From the NCBI GenBank assembly GCA_026984675.1, contig JALSRQ010000134.1, forward strand, positions 1 through 35,237: a stretch of DNA of 35,237 nucleotides, read 5' to 3'. Below the pieces are notes generated by a model that did not search any database, was not told where the DNA came from, and saw only the letters and a list, made by a program, of their open reading frames with translations. Positions 8,717 to 15,073 of the stretch are shown in pieces. The DNA is from Thermaceae bacterium (GTDB taxonomy: Bacteria; Deinococcota; Deinococci; Deinococcales; Marinithermaceae). Every line of letters starts with the position of its first letter. Positions within the stretch are counted from its first letter, which is position 1. Both the position numbers and the translations under genes were made by a program.

Positions 8717-11130
8717 GCGAGGGCCTCCTCAGGCTCAAACCCGACCTCGATCGAAGCCATGAGGGCTTCCTCCAGAAGGTCGACGTCCTCAAAGGGCTTC
8801 CTCACCGCGATAAAAAGCACCGGCCAGTCCTTGGGAAGCCTTTGCTTCCGCAATGCATGGGCCACGGTGATCACCGTGTTCACGTCGGCCTCGAACGAGC
8901 GCTTCACCCGGTTTTCGATCACGTAGCGGAGCGGGGCCGCCTCGAGGAAGACCCGCTGCAGCCAGGCTCCGTACTGCACGTCGAGCCAGGAATTGCTGAC
9001 CACGAAGGCGTGCACCCCCTTCTCGTGGAGCAGGGTGAGGGAGCGGGCGTAGAAGTAGGTGTAGAGGTCGGAACGGCCCGCCGGCTTGGGGGGCGGAAAC
9101 ATCGCGTCGTAGGGGCCAAAGCGTTTGAGATCCTCCTGGACCGCCTCCTGCAGCCTGGCCTTGTAGTCCCTAGGCGAAAAGCGGCCGAGGAGGTCGCGTA
9201 GGTTCTCCTGGCGCAGGTAAGGGGGATTGCCGATCACGATGTCGAAGCCGCCCCTCGGGCCGAGCAGCACCTCGGCGAAGTCGAGAAAGTAGACGAAGGG
9301 GCGCTTCTTCTGAGCCAGGAGGGCGCGGATGCGCTTGAGGTCTTTGTCGAGCTGCTTGCTTGGGTCACGAACACCTTCGAGCAGCGCTTGCTTCTGCCCG
9401 CTACCCATCAGTAGAGCCTCGATATAGCGCTCCAAAAAGACCCGCTCCTTTTCCTCGACTGCCTCGAGGCTCACGCCGCGGTTGTGGAAGTAGTCGTCCT
9501 TAGCGCGGACCAAATCGTCGAAGGCTTGTTTGACCTTAGGTTTTTTGAGGGCCTCGTCATCGGGGGGAAGGCGGATGGGGAGCGGGGTCTTGTCGATCGT
9601 CTGGAGCACACTGTCCCCCTGGCGCACCTTCAGGCCCAGGGAGGGCAAAAGGGGCTCCCTCGAGGTCCGCGCCATGTCGTCGAGCTCCACGAAGTAGGCA
9701 AGCCAGAGCCTTAGCTCGGCCATCCAGACCGCCCAGCCGAGGATGTCGACCCCGTAGAGGTTTTGCATCAGGGCGCGCCTCAGGCTCAGGGTTCGCGGCT
9801 CGCCGAGCCGCTCGAGGGCTTCCTCTAAGACGTGGAGCGCGCCGAGCAAAAACGCCCCCGACCCCACCGCGGGGTCCAGGATCTTCGCCTCCTTGAGGAG
9901 CATGCGGGCCCGGTCCCGGAGCTCCGGGCTAAGGGCCTCCGCCTCGCCCTGCATGAGCCGGTAAGCCCCCTCGAGGGGGATCCCCTGTCGCGCCAGGTAC
10001 TCGGCCAGCGCCAGCCGGGCCATGAGGTCGACCTCGACCCGGGGGGTGTAGTGGGCCCCGAGCTCGGTGGCCCTCCCCCCGACCCCCACGGTGTTGACGA
10101 GTTTTTCCAGGATCAGCCCCAAAAACTCGGGGTTGAGCTCGAGGTCGGCGTCGCTGGCGGTGTTCTCCTCGACGGTGAAGTTGTAGGCGAAGACGAAGTT
10201 GAAGAAGGACTCGATGGCCTGGTCGGTGATGTAGGCTCCCTGGTCGTCCACGCCGGGCTTGGGGTTGAAGAGCTCGCCGTTGAGGTAGGGGGCCTCGAAG
10301 TAGGCGCGGCGAACGTCCTCCGGGAGGTGGTCGAAGCTTCCGGGCTTGCTCCCCGGGGGGCCTTTCAGGGCGGAGAAGAAAAGAGGCTCAAGCCAGTCCT
10401 TGTAAAAGCGGTCGCGCCCACCGCTTTCGCGGTAGCGCGCGTAGAGGTTGGGCAAAAAGCGCTCGTCGTTGCCCAGCCACCCCTTCTTAGCCACGAAGCC
10501 CAAAAAGAGGACCCGGGCCACGAAGGCCAGGGCAAAGTCGCGCACCCGCTCCCGGGGAGTGTAGCCGACGATCCCGGGAACGAGCTTTTCCTCGAAGGCC
10601 TCGGCAAACTCCTTGTAGAAGGCCCGGCTGACCGCCTCGAGACTGAAGACCTCCTTGAGGGCCTCCAGGGTCAGGGGCTTGCCGGAGGCCTCGAGGTCCA
10701 AAAGGCGCTCCATCTGCCGGCGGAAGGTCTTGTTGTAGTAGCCAGGCTCCACCAGCAGGCTGGCCTGGCGGTAATCGGAGTAGCGCGGTTTCCGACGCCC
10801 CCGCCAGGCGGTGACGTGGACCAGGGCCATCCGGTAGGCCCCGCTTTCGTCGTGAAACACGACGAGGGCCGCTTCCAGCAGGCGCTCGCTCAAAAAGCGC
10901 GTAACCTGCTCGAAGGCCGCCCGCTGCTTTCTGCGCGCGTCCCTCACGGAAACCGCAAGGAGCGGGACCTCGAGACCGTCCTCGAGGATCAGCGCGCCCA
11001 GCACCTCGCCCTTGTCGAATCCCCCCGCAAAACCCGAGGCGTCGGGGTCGAAGCCTCCGAGCTCCTCGAAGAACTCGATCAGGGCATTTGGGTCATACGC
11101 TTGGGCAACGCGGTCAATCCTGGCAGGCAT
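8713..11130 (-). CDS. N6-adenine DNA methyltransferase, catalytic subunit (Eco57I-like)
   Basis: The product is 805 aa. The catalytic core shows GAHYTP (358-363, motif X region), ILDPAVGSGAF (417-427, motif I, AdoMet binding), NLYGVDILGWAVWMAELRLWL (motif II region) and DIVIGNPPYLRQ with the NPPY catalytic motif IV at 635-638. The N-terminal 350 residues form a separate domain with LLAVSVRDARRKQRAAFEQVTRFLSERLLEAALVVFHD, reminiscent of regions N-terminal to type IIG methylases; no intact nuclease motif is certain there. I chose the ATG at 11130 because AAAGGAG precedes it at good spacing. A longer frame to 11190 would place that site inside the gene. The specificity part is in the next gene (ATGA overlap). 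It probably modifies host DNA to protect it from the Mrr and PLD-helicase components. Confidence 0.87.
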   Translation of the reverse strand: MPARIDRVAQAYDPNALIEFFEELGGFDPDASGFAGGFDKGEVLGALILEDGLEVPLLAVSVRDARRKQRAAFEQVTRFLSERLLEAALVVFHDESGAYRMALVHVTAWRGRRKPRYSDYRQASLLVEPGYYNKTFRRQMERLLDLEASGKPLTLEALKEVFSLEAVSRAFYKEFAEAFEEKLVPGIVGYTPRERVRDFALAFVARVLFLGFVAKKGWLGNDERFLPNLYARYRESGGRDRFYKDWLEPLFFSALKGPPGSKPGSFDHLPEDVRRAYFEAPYLNGELFNPKPGVDDQGAYITDQAIESFFNFVFAYNFTVEENTASDADLELNPEFLGLILEKLVNTVGVGGRATELGAHYTPRVEVDLMARLALAEYLARQGIPLEGAYRLMQGEAEALSPELRDRARMLLKEAKILDPAVGSGAFLLGALHVLEEALERLGEPRTLSLRRALMQNLYGVDILGWAVWMAELRLWLAYFVELDDMARTSREPLLPSLGLKVRQGDSVLQTIDKTPLPIRLPPDDEALKKPKVKQAFDDLVRAKDDYFHNRGVSLEAVEEKERVFLERYIEALLMGSGQKQALLEGVRDPSKQLDKDLKRIRALLAQKKRPFVYFLDFAEVLLGPRGGFDIVIGNPPYLRQENLRDLLGRFSPRDYKARLQEAVQEDLKRFGPYDAMFPPPKPAGRSDLYTYFYARSLTLLHEKGVHAFVVSNSWLDVQYGAWLQRVFLEAAPLRYVIENRVKRSFEADVNTVITVAHALRKQRLPKDWPVLFIAVRKPFEDVDLLEEALMASIEVGFEPEEALA

Positions 11131-11287
11131 TCTGCTCGACTCCTTTCCAAACCCAGAGCACCCTACGGCCCGGCCCTTTTCCCTTGCCAAACCGGCGCTC
11201 CACCAACCCCTCGGCTAGGCCCTGGGCAGTGGCCACCTGCTGTGACATGCGCTCGACACGGGAGGAAACGCTGAGATTCGCTGGCAT
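11114..11287 (-). CDS. Small unknown protein opening the defence operon
   Basis: This 57-aa ORF starts MPANLSVSSRVERMSQQVATAQGLAEGL and ends 17 bp inside the methyltransferase gene. I do not recognise it. The first half could form two helices like a small helix-turn-helix. The second half is basic (ERRFGKGKGPGRR), followed by VLWVWKG. TATATT stands 7 nt before the ATG, the same leaderless arrangement seen at other genes in this window, which is the main argument that it is real. It could be a transcription controller analogous to C proteins of restriction systems, but that is speculation. An alternative ATG lies 24 nt upstream. Confidence 0.5.
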   Translation of the reverse strand: MPANLSVSSRVERMSQQVATAQGLAEGLVERRFGKGKGPGRRVLWVWKGVEQNACQD

Positions 11288-11294
11288 TGCTTCG

Positions 11295-11300
11295 AATATA
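11295..11300 (-). promoter_or_regulatory. -10 element of a leaderless promoter for the defence operon
   Basis: TATATT lies 7 nt before the ATG at 11287 on the minus strand. It falls in the short gap after the disrupted gene that ends at 11351. No -35 is convincing. Confidence 0.5.
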
Positions 11301-11350
11301 CGTCTGAACATAGCGGATCATGGGGGCACGTAACCAGAGGATATTTGGTT

Positions 11351-12238
11351 CTAACCTGCTCCAGTGTCCCGCTCAAGGCAACGTGCAAGGCCTATAATTC
11401 CTTCACGAAAGCAGGGAAGACTGCCCCTCATGGCCTTTAACGCTTGCAAAAGCCCTTCGAGTGCCTTCCGAATCGGTTTTCCAAGCACTTCTTCAAGAAA
11501 GCCCCCTTTTTCCAGCAACCTGCAAGCTGCTCGGTGGGTCGTGCTGGCATAGGCGTACACGTAGTTACCAAGGAACGGCCTTTCATCCTGAGTGTTCGCC
11601 ATGGCAATGAGCGCGAGCGCAAGCTCTGCCTCGAGGAATAGCTGGTCGGGATCCCGCAATGCACGCCGTGGAAGCACTCCCCGCAAAATTCCCTGTTCCT
11701 TTAAAATGAAGATGTAGCGCGTGCATGGCGAGAGGATCACACCAGTTCTCTTGGTCCGCGAAGTGAAAGAGATCGTGAGACCAAATAGCGAGATCTCGAA
11801 CTTTCGGGACCTGTGGTAACGCCTTTTCATTACGCACGAGCCAAGTGGCGTTTTTAAGAACGCGCAAATAGGCCACGCGCTTATAGGCATGCGCCACAAT
11901 AGCCACCGCGTAATGAAGAAGTACAAGGGGATAGAGGTGAAGTCCTCGGCCTCCTTCGTTCAAAGTGGTATTTATGGGCGGTTCGCCAAAGTCTTCCGCG
12001 AAGGTTTCCAGGAGCTCTTGCAACAGGCTTGCGTAGTTCCCTTTCTCGTCCTGGGCGACAAGCTGAGCCACGGCCTGGATGGCAGGGAGCGTAACTTCCT
12101 CCAGCAGCTCAATCCACCCCTTGGCTTCCTCGGAGGTGGTAGGGCGCGGCGCCCAGGGAATACCGGCGGACTTAACCCTGGATGTTAGCCGATCGAAAGC
12201 CTCATTCAGAGCTTCAGCCACGGGATTCGACGGCCGGC
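11351..12238 (-). pseudogene. Frameshifted, 5'-interrupted gene remnant of unknown function
   Basis: Two minus-strand frames together make one protein-like sequence. From 12238 to about 11725 one frame reads VAEALNEAFDRLTSRVKSAGIPW, then ELLEEVTLPAIQAVAQLVAQDEKGNYASLLQELLETF, then YPLVLLHYAVAIVAHAYKRVAYLRV and DLAIWSHDLFHFADQENWCDPLAMHA. From about 11720 the sense continues in the frame one base on: RYIFILKEQGILRGVLPRRALRDPDQLFLEAELALALIAM, ending near ARCLERDTGAG. A single-base indel at 11715-11730 explains the switch. Upstream the frame runs into an insertion sequence at the CTAG at 12239. Beyond that element there is a stop after about 20 codons, so no N-terminal part is recognisable. I cannot name the family. 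Being helical and in a defence locus, it may be the C-terminal part of another defence protein. Composition is AT-richer than the chromosome average. Confidence 0.6.
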
Positions 12239-12242
12239 CTAG
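12239..12242. repeat. CTAG target copy, left
   Basis: CTAG directly borders the left end of the insertion sequence and is repeated at 13277-13280. IS481-family elements are known to insert into CTAG-containing sites (NCTAGN). Confidence 0.65.
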
Positions 12243-12243
12243 C

Positions 12244-12268
12244 TGTAACCCCCCAACACGTTGTTCAC
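12244..12268 (+). repeat. Left terminal inverted repeat of the IS481 element
   Basis: It begins TGT and ends with CGTTGTTCAC. The inner 10 bp match the right end perfectly at the same distance from the terminus; the 12 bp between are only partly conserved. Confidence 0.75.
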
Positions 12269-13250
12269 GGGAGCCCCATACCCTGGTGCCTGTGAAGGCA
12301 TGGCTTTGGGCACGAGAGGAGGGGCTCCAGTGAACAGCCACAAGAACGCGCGACGCACCTACCAAGGAAGGCGCATCCTTGTGTCCCGCATGATCCACGA
12401 AGGCCTGCCGGTGAGGGAAGCGGCCAGGGCCCAAGGGGTCAGCCCAAGGACCGCTTACAAGGGACTCCGGCGTTACCGCGAGGAGGGTGAAGCGGGCCTT
12501 AGGGATCGCAGTCCAAGACCCAAACGAAGCCCCAGGCGCACGCCGGAGAAGCTTGGGGAGCGGGTGAAAAAGCTTCGCCAAAGGCGCTGGCCCTACCACG
12601 CCATCGCCCATAAGCTTGGGGTTTCCAAAAGCACGGTGGCCCGGATCCTCAAGACCGCGGGCCTTCACCGCCGATCGCTCCTGGAACCTAAGGCGCCACC
12701 CCAGCGCTATGAGGTCGAGGCCCCTGGGGTGCTTTTGCACCTGGACACCAAGAAGCTCGCACGGTTTGAAAGACCGGGACACCGGGTAACCGGGGACCGG
12801 CGCAGGGCTTCTTCCGGAGCAGGCTACGAGGCGGTCTACGCTGCGGTGGACGGCCATAGCCGCCTGGCCTACGTGGAGGTGAAGGCGAACGAGCGGAAGG
12901 AGAGCGCGGTGGCCTTTTTGCTCTCCGCGTTGCTCTACTACCGCAGAACAAGCGTTCGTGTTCAGGCGGTGATGACGGATAATGCCAAAGTCTTCCAGTC
13001 CAAGCGTTTCCAAAGGGCGCTCAGGCAGCTGGGCATCCGGCACAAGACCACGCCGCCCTATACGCCAAGGGTGAACGGGAAGGGGGAGCGGTTCATCCGC
13101 ACGTTGCTGAACGAGTGGGCGTAGGCCCACGCTTATCCTAGCTCCGAGGCCCGGGACGCGTACTTGCCCCAGTGGCTTCATGACTACCACTGGCACCGGC
13201 CGCACACCAGCCTGGGCAACCAGGCCCCCGTCTCACGCTTGGGGCTTAGT

Positions 13251-13275
13251 GTGAACAACGGGGTGAGACTGCACA
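13251..13275 (-). repeat. Right terminal inverted repeat of the IS481 element
   Basis: Read on the minus strand it begins TGT and has CGTTGTTCAC 15 nt in, matching the left end. It overlaps the last codons of the transposase. Confidence 0.75.
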
Positions 13276-13276
13276 T

Positions 13277-13280
13277 CTAG
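13277..13280. repeat. CTAG target copy, right
   Basis: This is the second copy of the CTAG flanking the element. It also supplies the TAG stop codon of the transposase frame. Confidence 0.65.
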
Positions 13281-13310
13281 GTTCCGCACCGACCGCCCAA
13301 GGAGGTGCTG

Positions 13311-13332
13311 CACCGGCCCGAAAGGGCCGGTG
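13311..13332. terminator. Perfect hairpin with GAAA loop, possible weak terminator
   Basis: CACCGGCCC pairs with GGGCCGGTG across a GAAA tetraloop. Only a short T-poor tail (AGGATTTAAG) follows on the plus strand, so termination would be weak. It follows the transposase directly. Confidence 0.45.
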
Positions 13333-13494
13333 AGGATTTAAGCTCGAAGGGCTAAATAAAAATGAAAAGCATCCGGATTGCGCAGGATCGCTCACAGCAA
13401 GGGAAAAGGTGCATAAAGCTCGACGGAGCAGCGATTGGTTCGAGGTTCGGAAATAGTGAGCAAGGTCGCAAGCGGCTAGGGCATATTCATTAGG

Positions 13495-13500
13495 TAAAAT
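13495..13500 (+). promoter_or_regulatory. -10 element of a leaderless promoter for the lipoprotein gene
   Basis: TAAAAT lies 6 nt before the ATG at 13507, and there is no ribosome binding site between. Confidence 0.5.
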
Positions 13501-13506
13501 CCGAAA

Positions 13507-15057
13507 ATGAAGCTATTTGGGAGTTGGCGGATAGCTTGGGCCGCTGGGGCGGTGCTATGGTTGGCCGGTTGCGGGCTCGGGTCGGGAGCGAGGGCTCCCG
13601 GTGTCGAGGTGGCCCTTGGACCGCACGGGCTGGCGGTGCCGCCGGGTCGGGCGGCGGCGATCTGGGCCCGGGTCGAAAACCGGGGCCCCCACGCGGTGCG
13701 GGCCGTGCTCCGCTTGCGGCTTCCAGCCGGAGCCAAACGGGTGAGCGGGCCGGCCACCCGGACGCTCACCCTGGCCCCGGGGGCCCGACGGGTTCTGCGC
13801 TGGGCGATCGCCCCGCACCGACGCGGTCGGGTGCCGATCGGGCTCGAGGCCCGCACCGCGAGCGGGACGCGTGCCACCACGCTGGAACTCGCCGCGGTGC
13901 CCGGCCTCCGGGTGCCCAAGCGGTTCTTGCTGAGTGCGTTTACCCCTCCCTACGCCTGGCGGGACCCGCCGTATCGCGACGCGGACTTCCGTTACTACCG
14001 CGAGGCCGGCTTCCGCCACATGCTCTGGGCCCGCGACGAGGACGCCCTGATCGAAAGAATCCACGCCTTCGGCCTGCGCTACTTCCTGGACGTCGCCGAC
14101 CTGATCGGCGAGGGGGTCTACCTGCGGTCGGATTCCGGCCGGACCGCCCCACCGATCCCGCCGGAGCGCCTGCAGAGGCTCGACGACGCGGTGAGGCGGC
14201 GACGCGAGGACCCTTTTCTGAACGGCTACTACATTGTCGACGAACCGTATCCCGGTGCCTTCGCCAACGTCGGCCAGGTGATCGAGCGCCTCCACCTCGA
14301 GGACCCGGGACGCCCCACCTTCATCGACGCCTTCCCCTACTTCGCACCCGACGAGGGGAGTCCCGCCTACCTTGAATCCCTCCTCACCACCACCGGGGTC
14401 GACTGGCTGTGCACCGACCGTTACGTGCTCTTTAACGACCACGACGAACCCGAAGCCTTCCGTACCGAGCTCGGGCTGATCCGCCGCTTCGCCCGCCGCT
14501 TCGGCGTTCCCTTCTGCGCGATCCTGCAGGCGGTGGGCACCAACGGCACCCGCCGCGCCGACCTCGACTGGCGCACCCCCACCCCCGCCGACCTTCGCTG
14601 GCAGGCCTACACCGCCCTGGCCTACGGAGCGAAGGGGCTGGTGTGGTTCCACTGGGACCTCGACTGGGGGGTAACGGGAAGCCCCGACCGGGAGCGGATC
14701 TACTCCGCCTTGAAGGAGCTCAACCCCAGGCTACGGGCGGTGGGGGAAGCGCTCCTTCCCCTTCGGAACCTCCGGGTCTACCGGGAGGGCGAGGCGGGTC
14801 CCCTGGTCCCCGAAGAGGGGCGCTTCGTGATCGGGCTCTTCGCCGGGCCGGGGAGTTTCTCCTACGCCCTCCTCGCCAACCAGGACCGCAGCCGGGCGGT
14901 CTCGGTGCCGGTGCGGGCGGCGGCGCCGCTGGCGGTTCTCGAGCGCTTCGACCCCGCCAGGGGGAGCTGGCGGGCGGTGCCCTTGGACGCCACCCGGTTC
15001 CGCCTCCGCTTCCCCGCCGGGGGCGCGGCGCTTCTCCGCTACCGCCCCGCCCCCTAG
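13507..15057 (+). CDS. Glycosidase-like lipoprotein
   Basis: This 516-aa protein has a lipoprotein signal peptide with LAGC and acylated C22, so it should be anchored outside the cytoplasmic membrane. Residues about 35-130 look like a beta-sandwich (NEW3/CARDB-like: VPPGRAAAIWARVENRGPHAVRAVLRLRLPAG). Residues about 138-440 look like a TIM barrel of the glycoside-hydrolase type: YYREAGFRHMLWARDED, FLNGYYIVDEP (D245/E246 possible catalytic acid), LCTDRYVLF, WQAYTALAYGAKGLVWFHWDLDW. A C-terminal beta domain follows (SYALLANQDRS..AVPLDATRFRLRFPAGGAALLRYRP). I cannot place it in a numbered GH family, and the substrate is unknown. It is followed after 16 nt by a sugar/polyol-type kinase, which hints at carbohydrate use. 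Confidence 0.72.
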   Translation: MKLFGSWRIAWAAGAVLWLAGCGLGSGARAPGVEVALGPHGLAVPPGRAAAIWARVENRGPHAVRAVLRLRLPAGAKRVSGPATRTLTLAPGARRVLRWAIAPHRRGRVPIGLEARTASGTRATTLELAAVPGLRVPKRFLLSAFTPPYAWRDPPYRDADFRYYREAGFRHMLWARDEDALIERIHAFGLRYFLDVADLIGEGVYLRSDSGRTAPPIPPERLQRLDDAVRRRREDPFLNGYYIVDEPYPGAFANVGQVIERLHLEDPGRPTFIDAFPYFAPDEGSPAYLESLLTTTGVDWLCTDRYVLFNDHDEPEAFRTELGLIRRFARRFGVPFCAILQAVGTNGTRRADLDWRTPTPADLRWQAYTALAYGAKGLVWFHWDLDWGVTGSPDRERIYSALKELNPRLRAVGEALLPLRNLRVYREGEAGPLVPEEGRFVIGLFAGPGSFSYALLANQDRSRAVSVPVRAAAPLAVLERFDPARGSWRAVPLDATRFRLRFPAGGAALLRYRPAP

Positions 15058-15061
15058 GGGG

Positions 15062-15067
15062 TAGGCT
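15062..15067 (+). promoter_or_regulatory. -10-like element before the FGGY kinase
   Basis: TAGGCT lies 6 nt before the GTG at 15074, matching the leaderless spacing seen elsewhere in the window. Confidence 0.4.
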
Positions 15068-15073
15068 GAGGCC

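Larger units (their letters stand above)
12243..13276 (+). mobile_element. IS481-family insertion sequence, complete ends, inactive
   Basis: This 1034-bp element lies between two CTAG copies. Both ends read N-TGT outward. CGTTGTTCAC occurs exactly 15 nt inside each TGT end (12259-12268, and inverted at 13251-13260). The single gene encodes a DD35E transposase of the IS481 type, broken by an internal amber codon. The element interrupts, or sits at the edge of, the gene remnant on its left. Confidence 0.82.
12330..13280 (+). pseudogene. IS481-family transposase with internal amber codon
   Basis: The start is GTG at 12330, with GAGGAGGGG in front. An N-terminal helix-turn-helix (MIHEGLPVREAARAQGVSPRTAYKGLRRYREEG) is followed by a second one (HKLGVSKSTVARILKTAGL) and a DDE integrase core: D139 in LHLDTKK, D217 in VMTDNAK and E253 in VNGKGERF, a D-35-E spacing. 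TAG at 13122-13124 follows TLLNEWA, where relatives have Tyr. In the same frame the normal C-terminus continues after it (YPSSEARDAYLPQWLHDYHWHRPHTSLGNQAPVSRL) to the stop at 13278. A single substitution therefore truncates a 316-residue protein to 264. The final TAG is part of the right-hand CTAG target copy. I infer loss of activity, since the conserved HRPH segment lies after the amber codon. Confidence 0.85.
13281..13506. other. Spacer between the insertion sequence and the lipoprotein gene
   Basis: These 226 bases carry no convincing gene. They hold a perfect 9-bp hairpin at 13311-13332, an AT-richer tract (13345-13370) and a leaderless-type -10 at its right end. The base composition is less GC-rich than the chromosome around it, which suggests it is still part of the accessory region. 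Confidence 0.55.

Noticed and set aside
3502-11130. Calling the cassette DISARM
   Set aside because: The helicase, PLD and methylase ingredients overlap with DISARM, but the drmA and drmB partners are absent from the window and an Mrr nuclease is present.
11131-11190. Earlier ATG start of the methyltransferase at 11190
   Set aside because: A well-placed AAAGGAG precedes the ATG at 11130, and the extra 20 residues overlap the 57-aa ORF without similarity to the enzyme's N-terminus.
9832-11274. 480-codon plus-strand frame
   Set aside because: It is a shadow of the methyltransferase gene, with low-complexity Gly/Glu/Val composition typical of antisense high-GC frames.
11583-13205. 540-codon minus-strand frame spanning the insertion sequence
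   Set aside because: The part over 12243-13205 is antisense to the transposase. Only the 12238-11725 part looks like protein and belongs to the broken gene.
13362-13493. 43-codon plus-strand ORF in the spacer
   Set aside because: It has no ribosome binding site and no recognisable feature, and it overlaps the promoter of the lipoprotein gene.
13281-13500. tRNA, attachment site or CRISPR leader in the spacer
   Set aside because: No cloverleaf, no repeated units and no duplicate of a tRNA end could be found.
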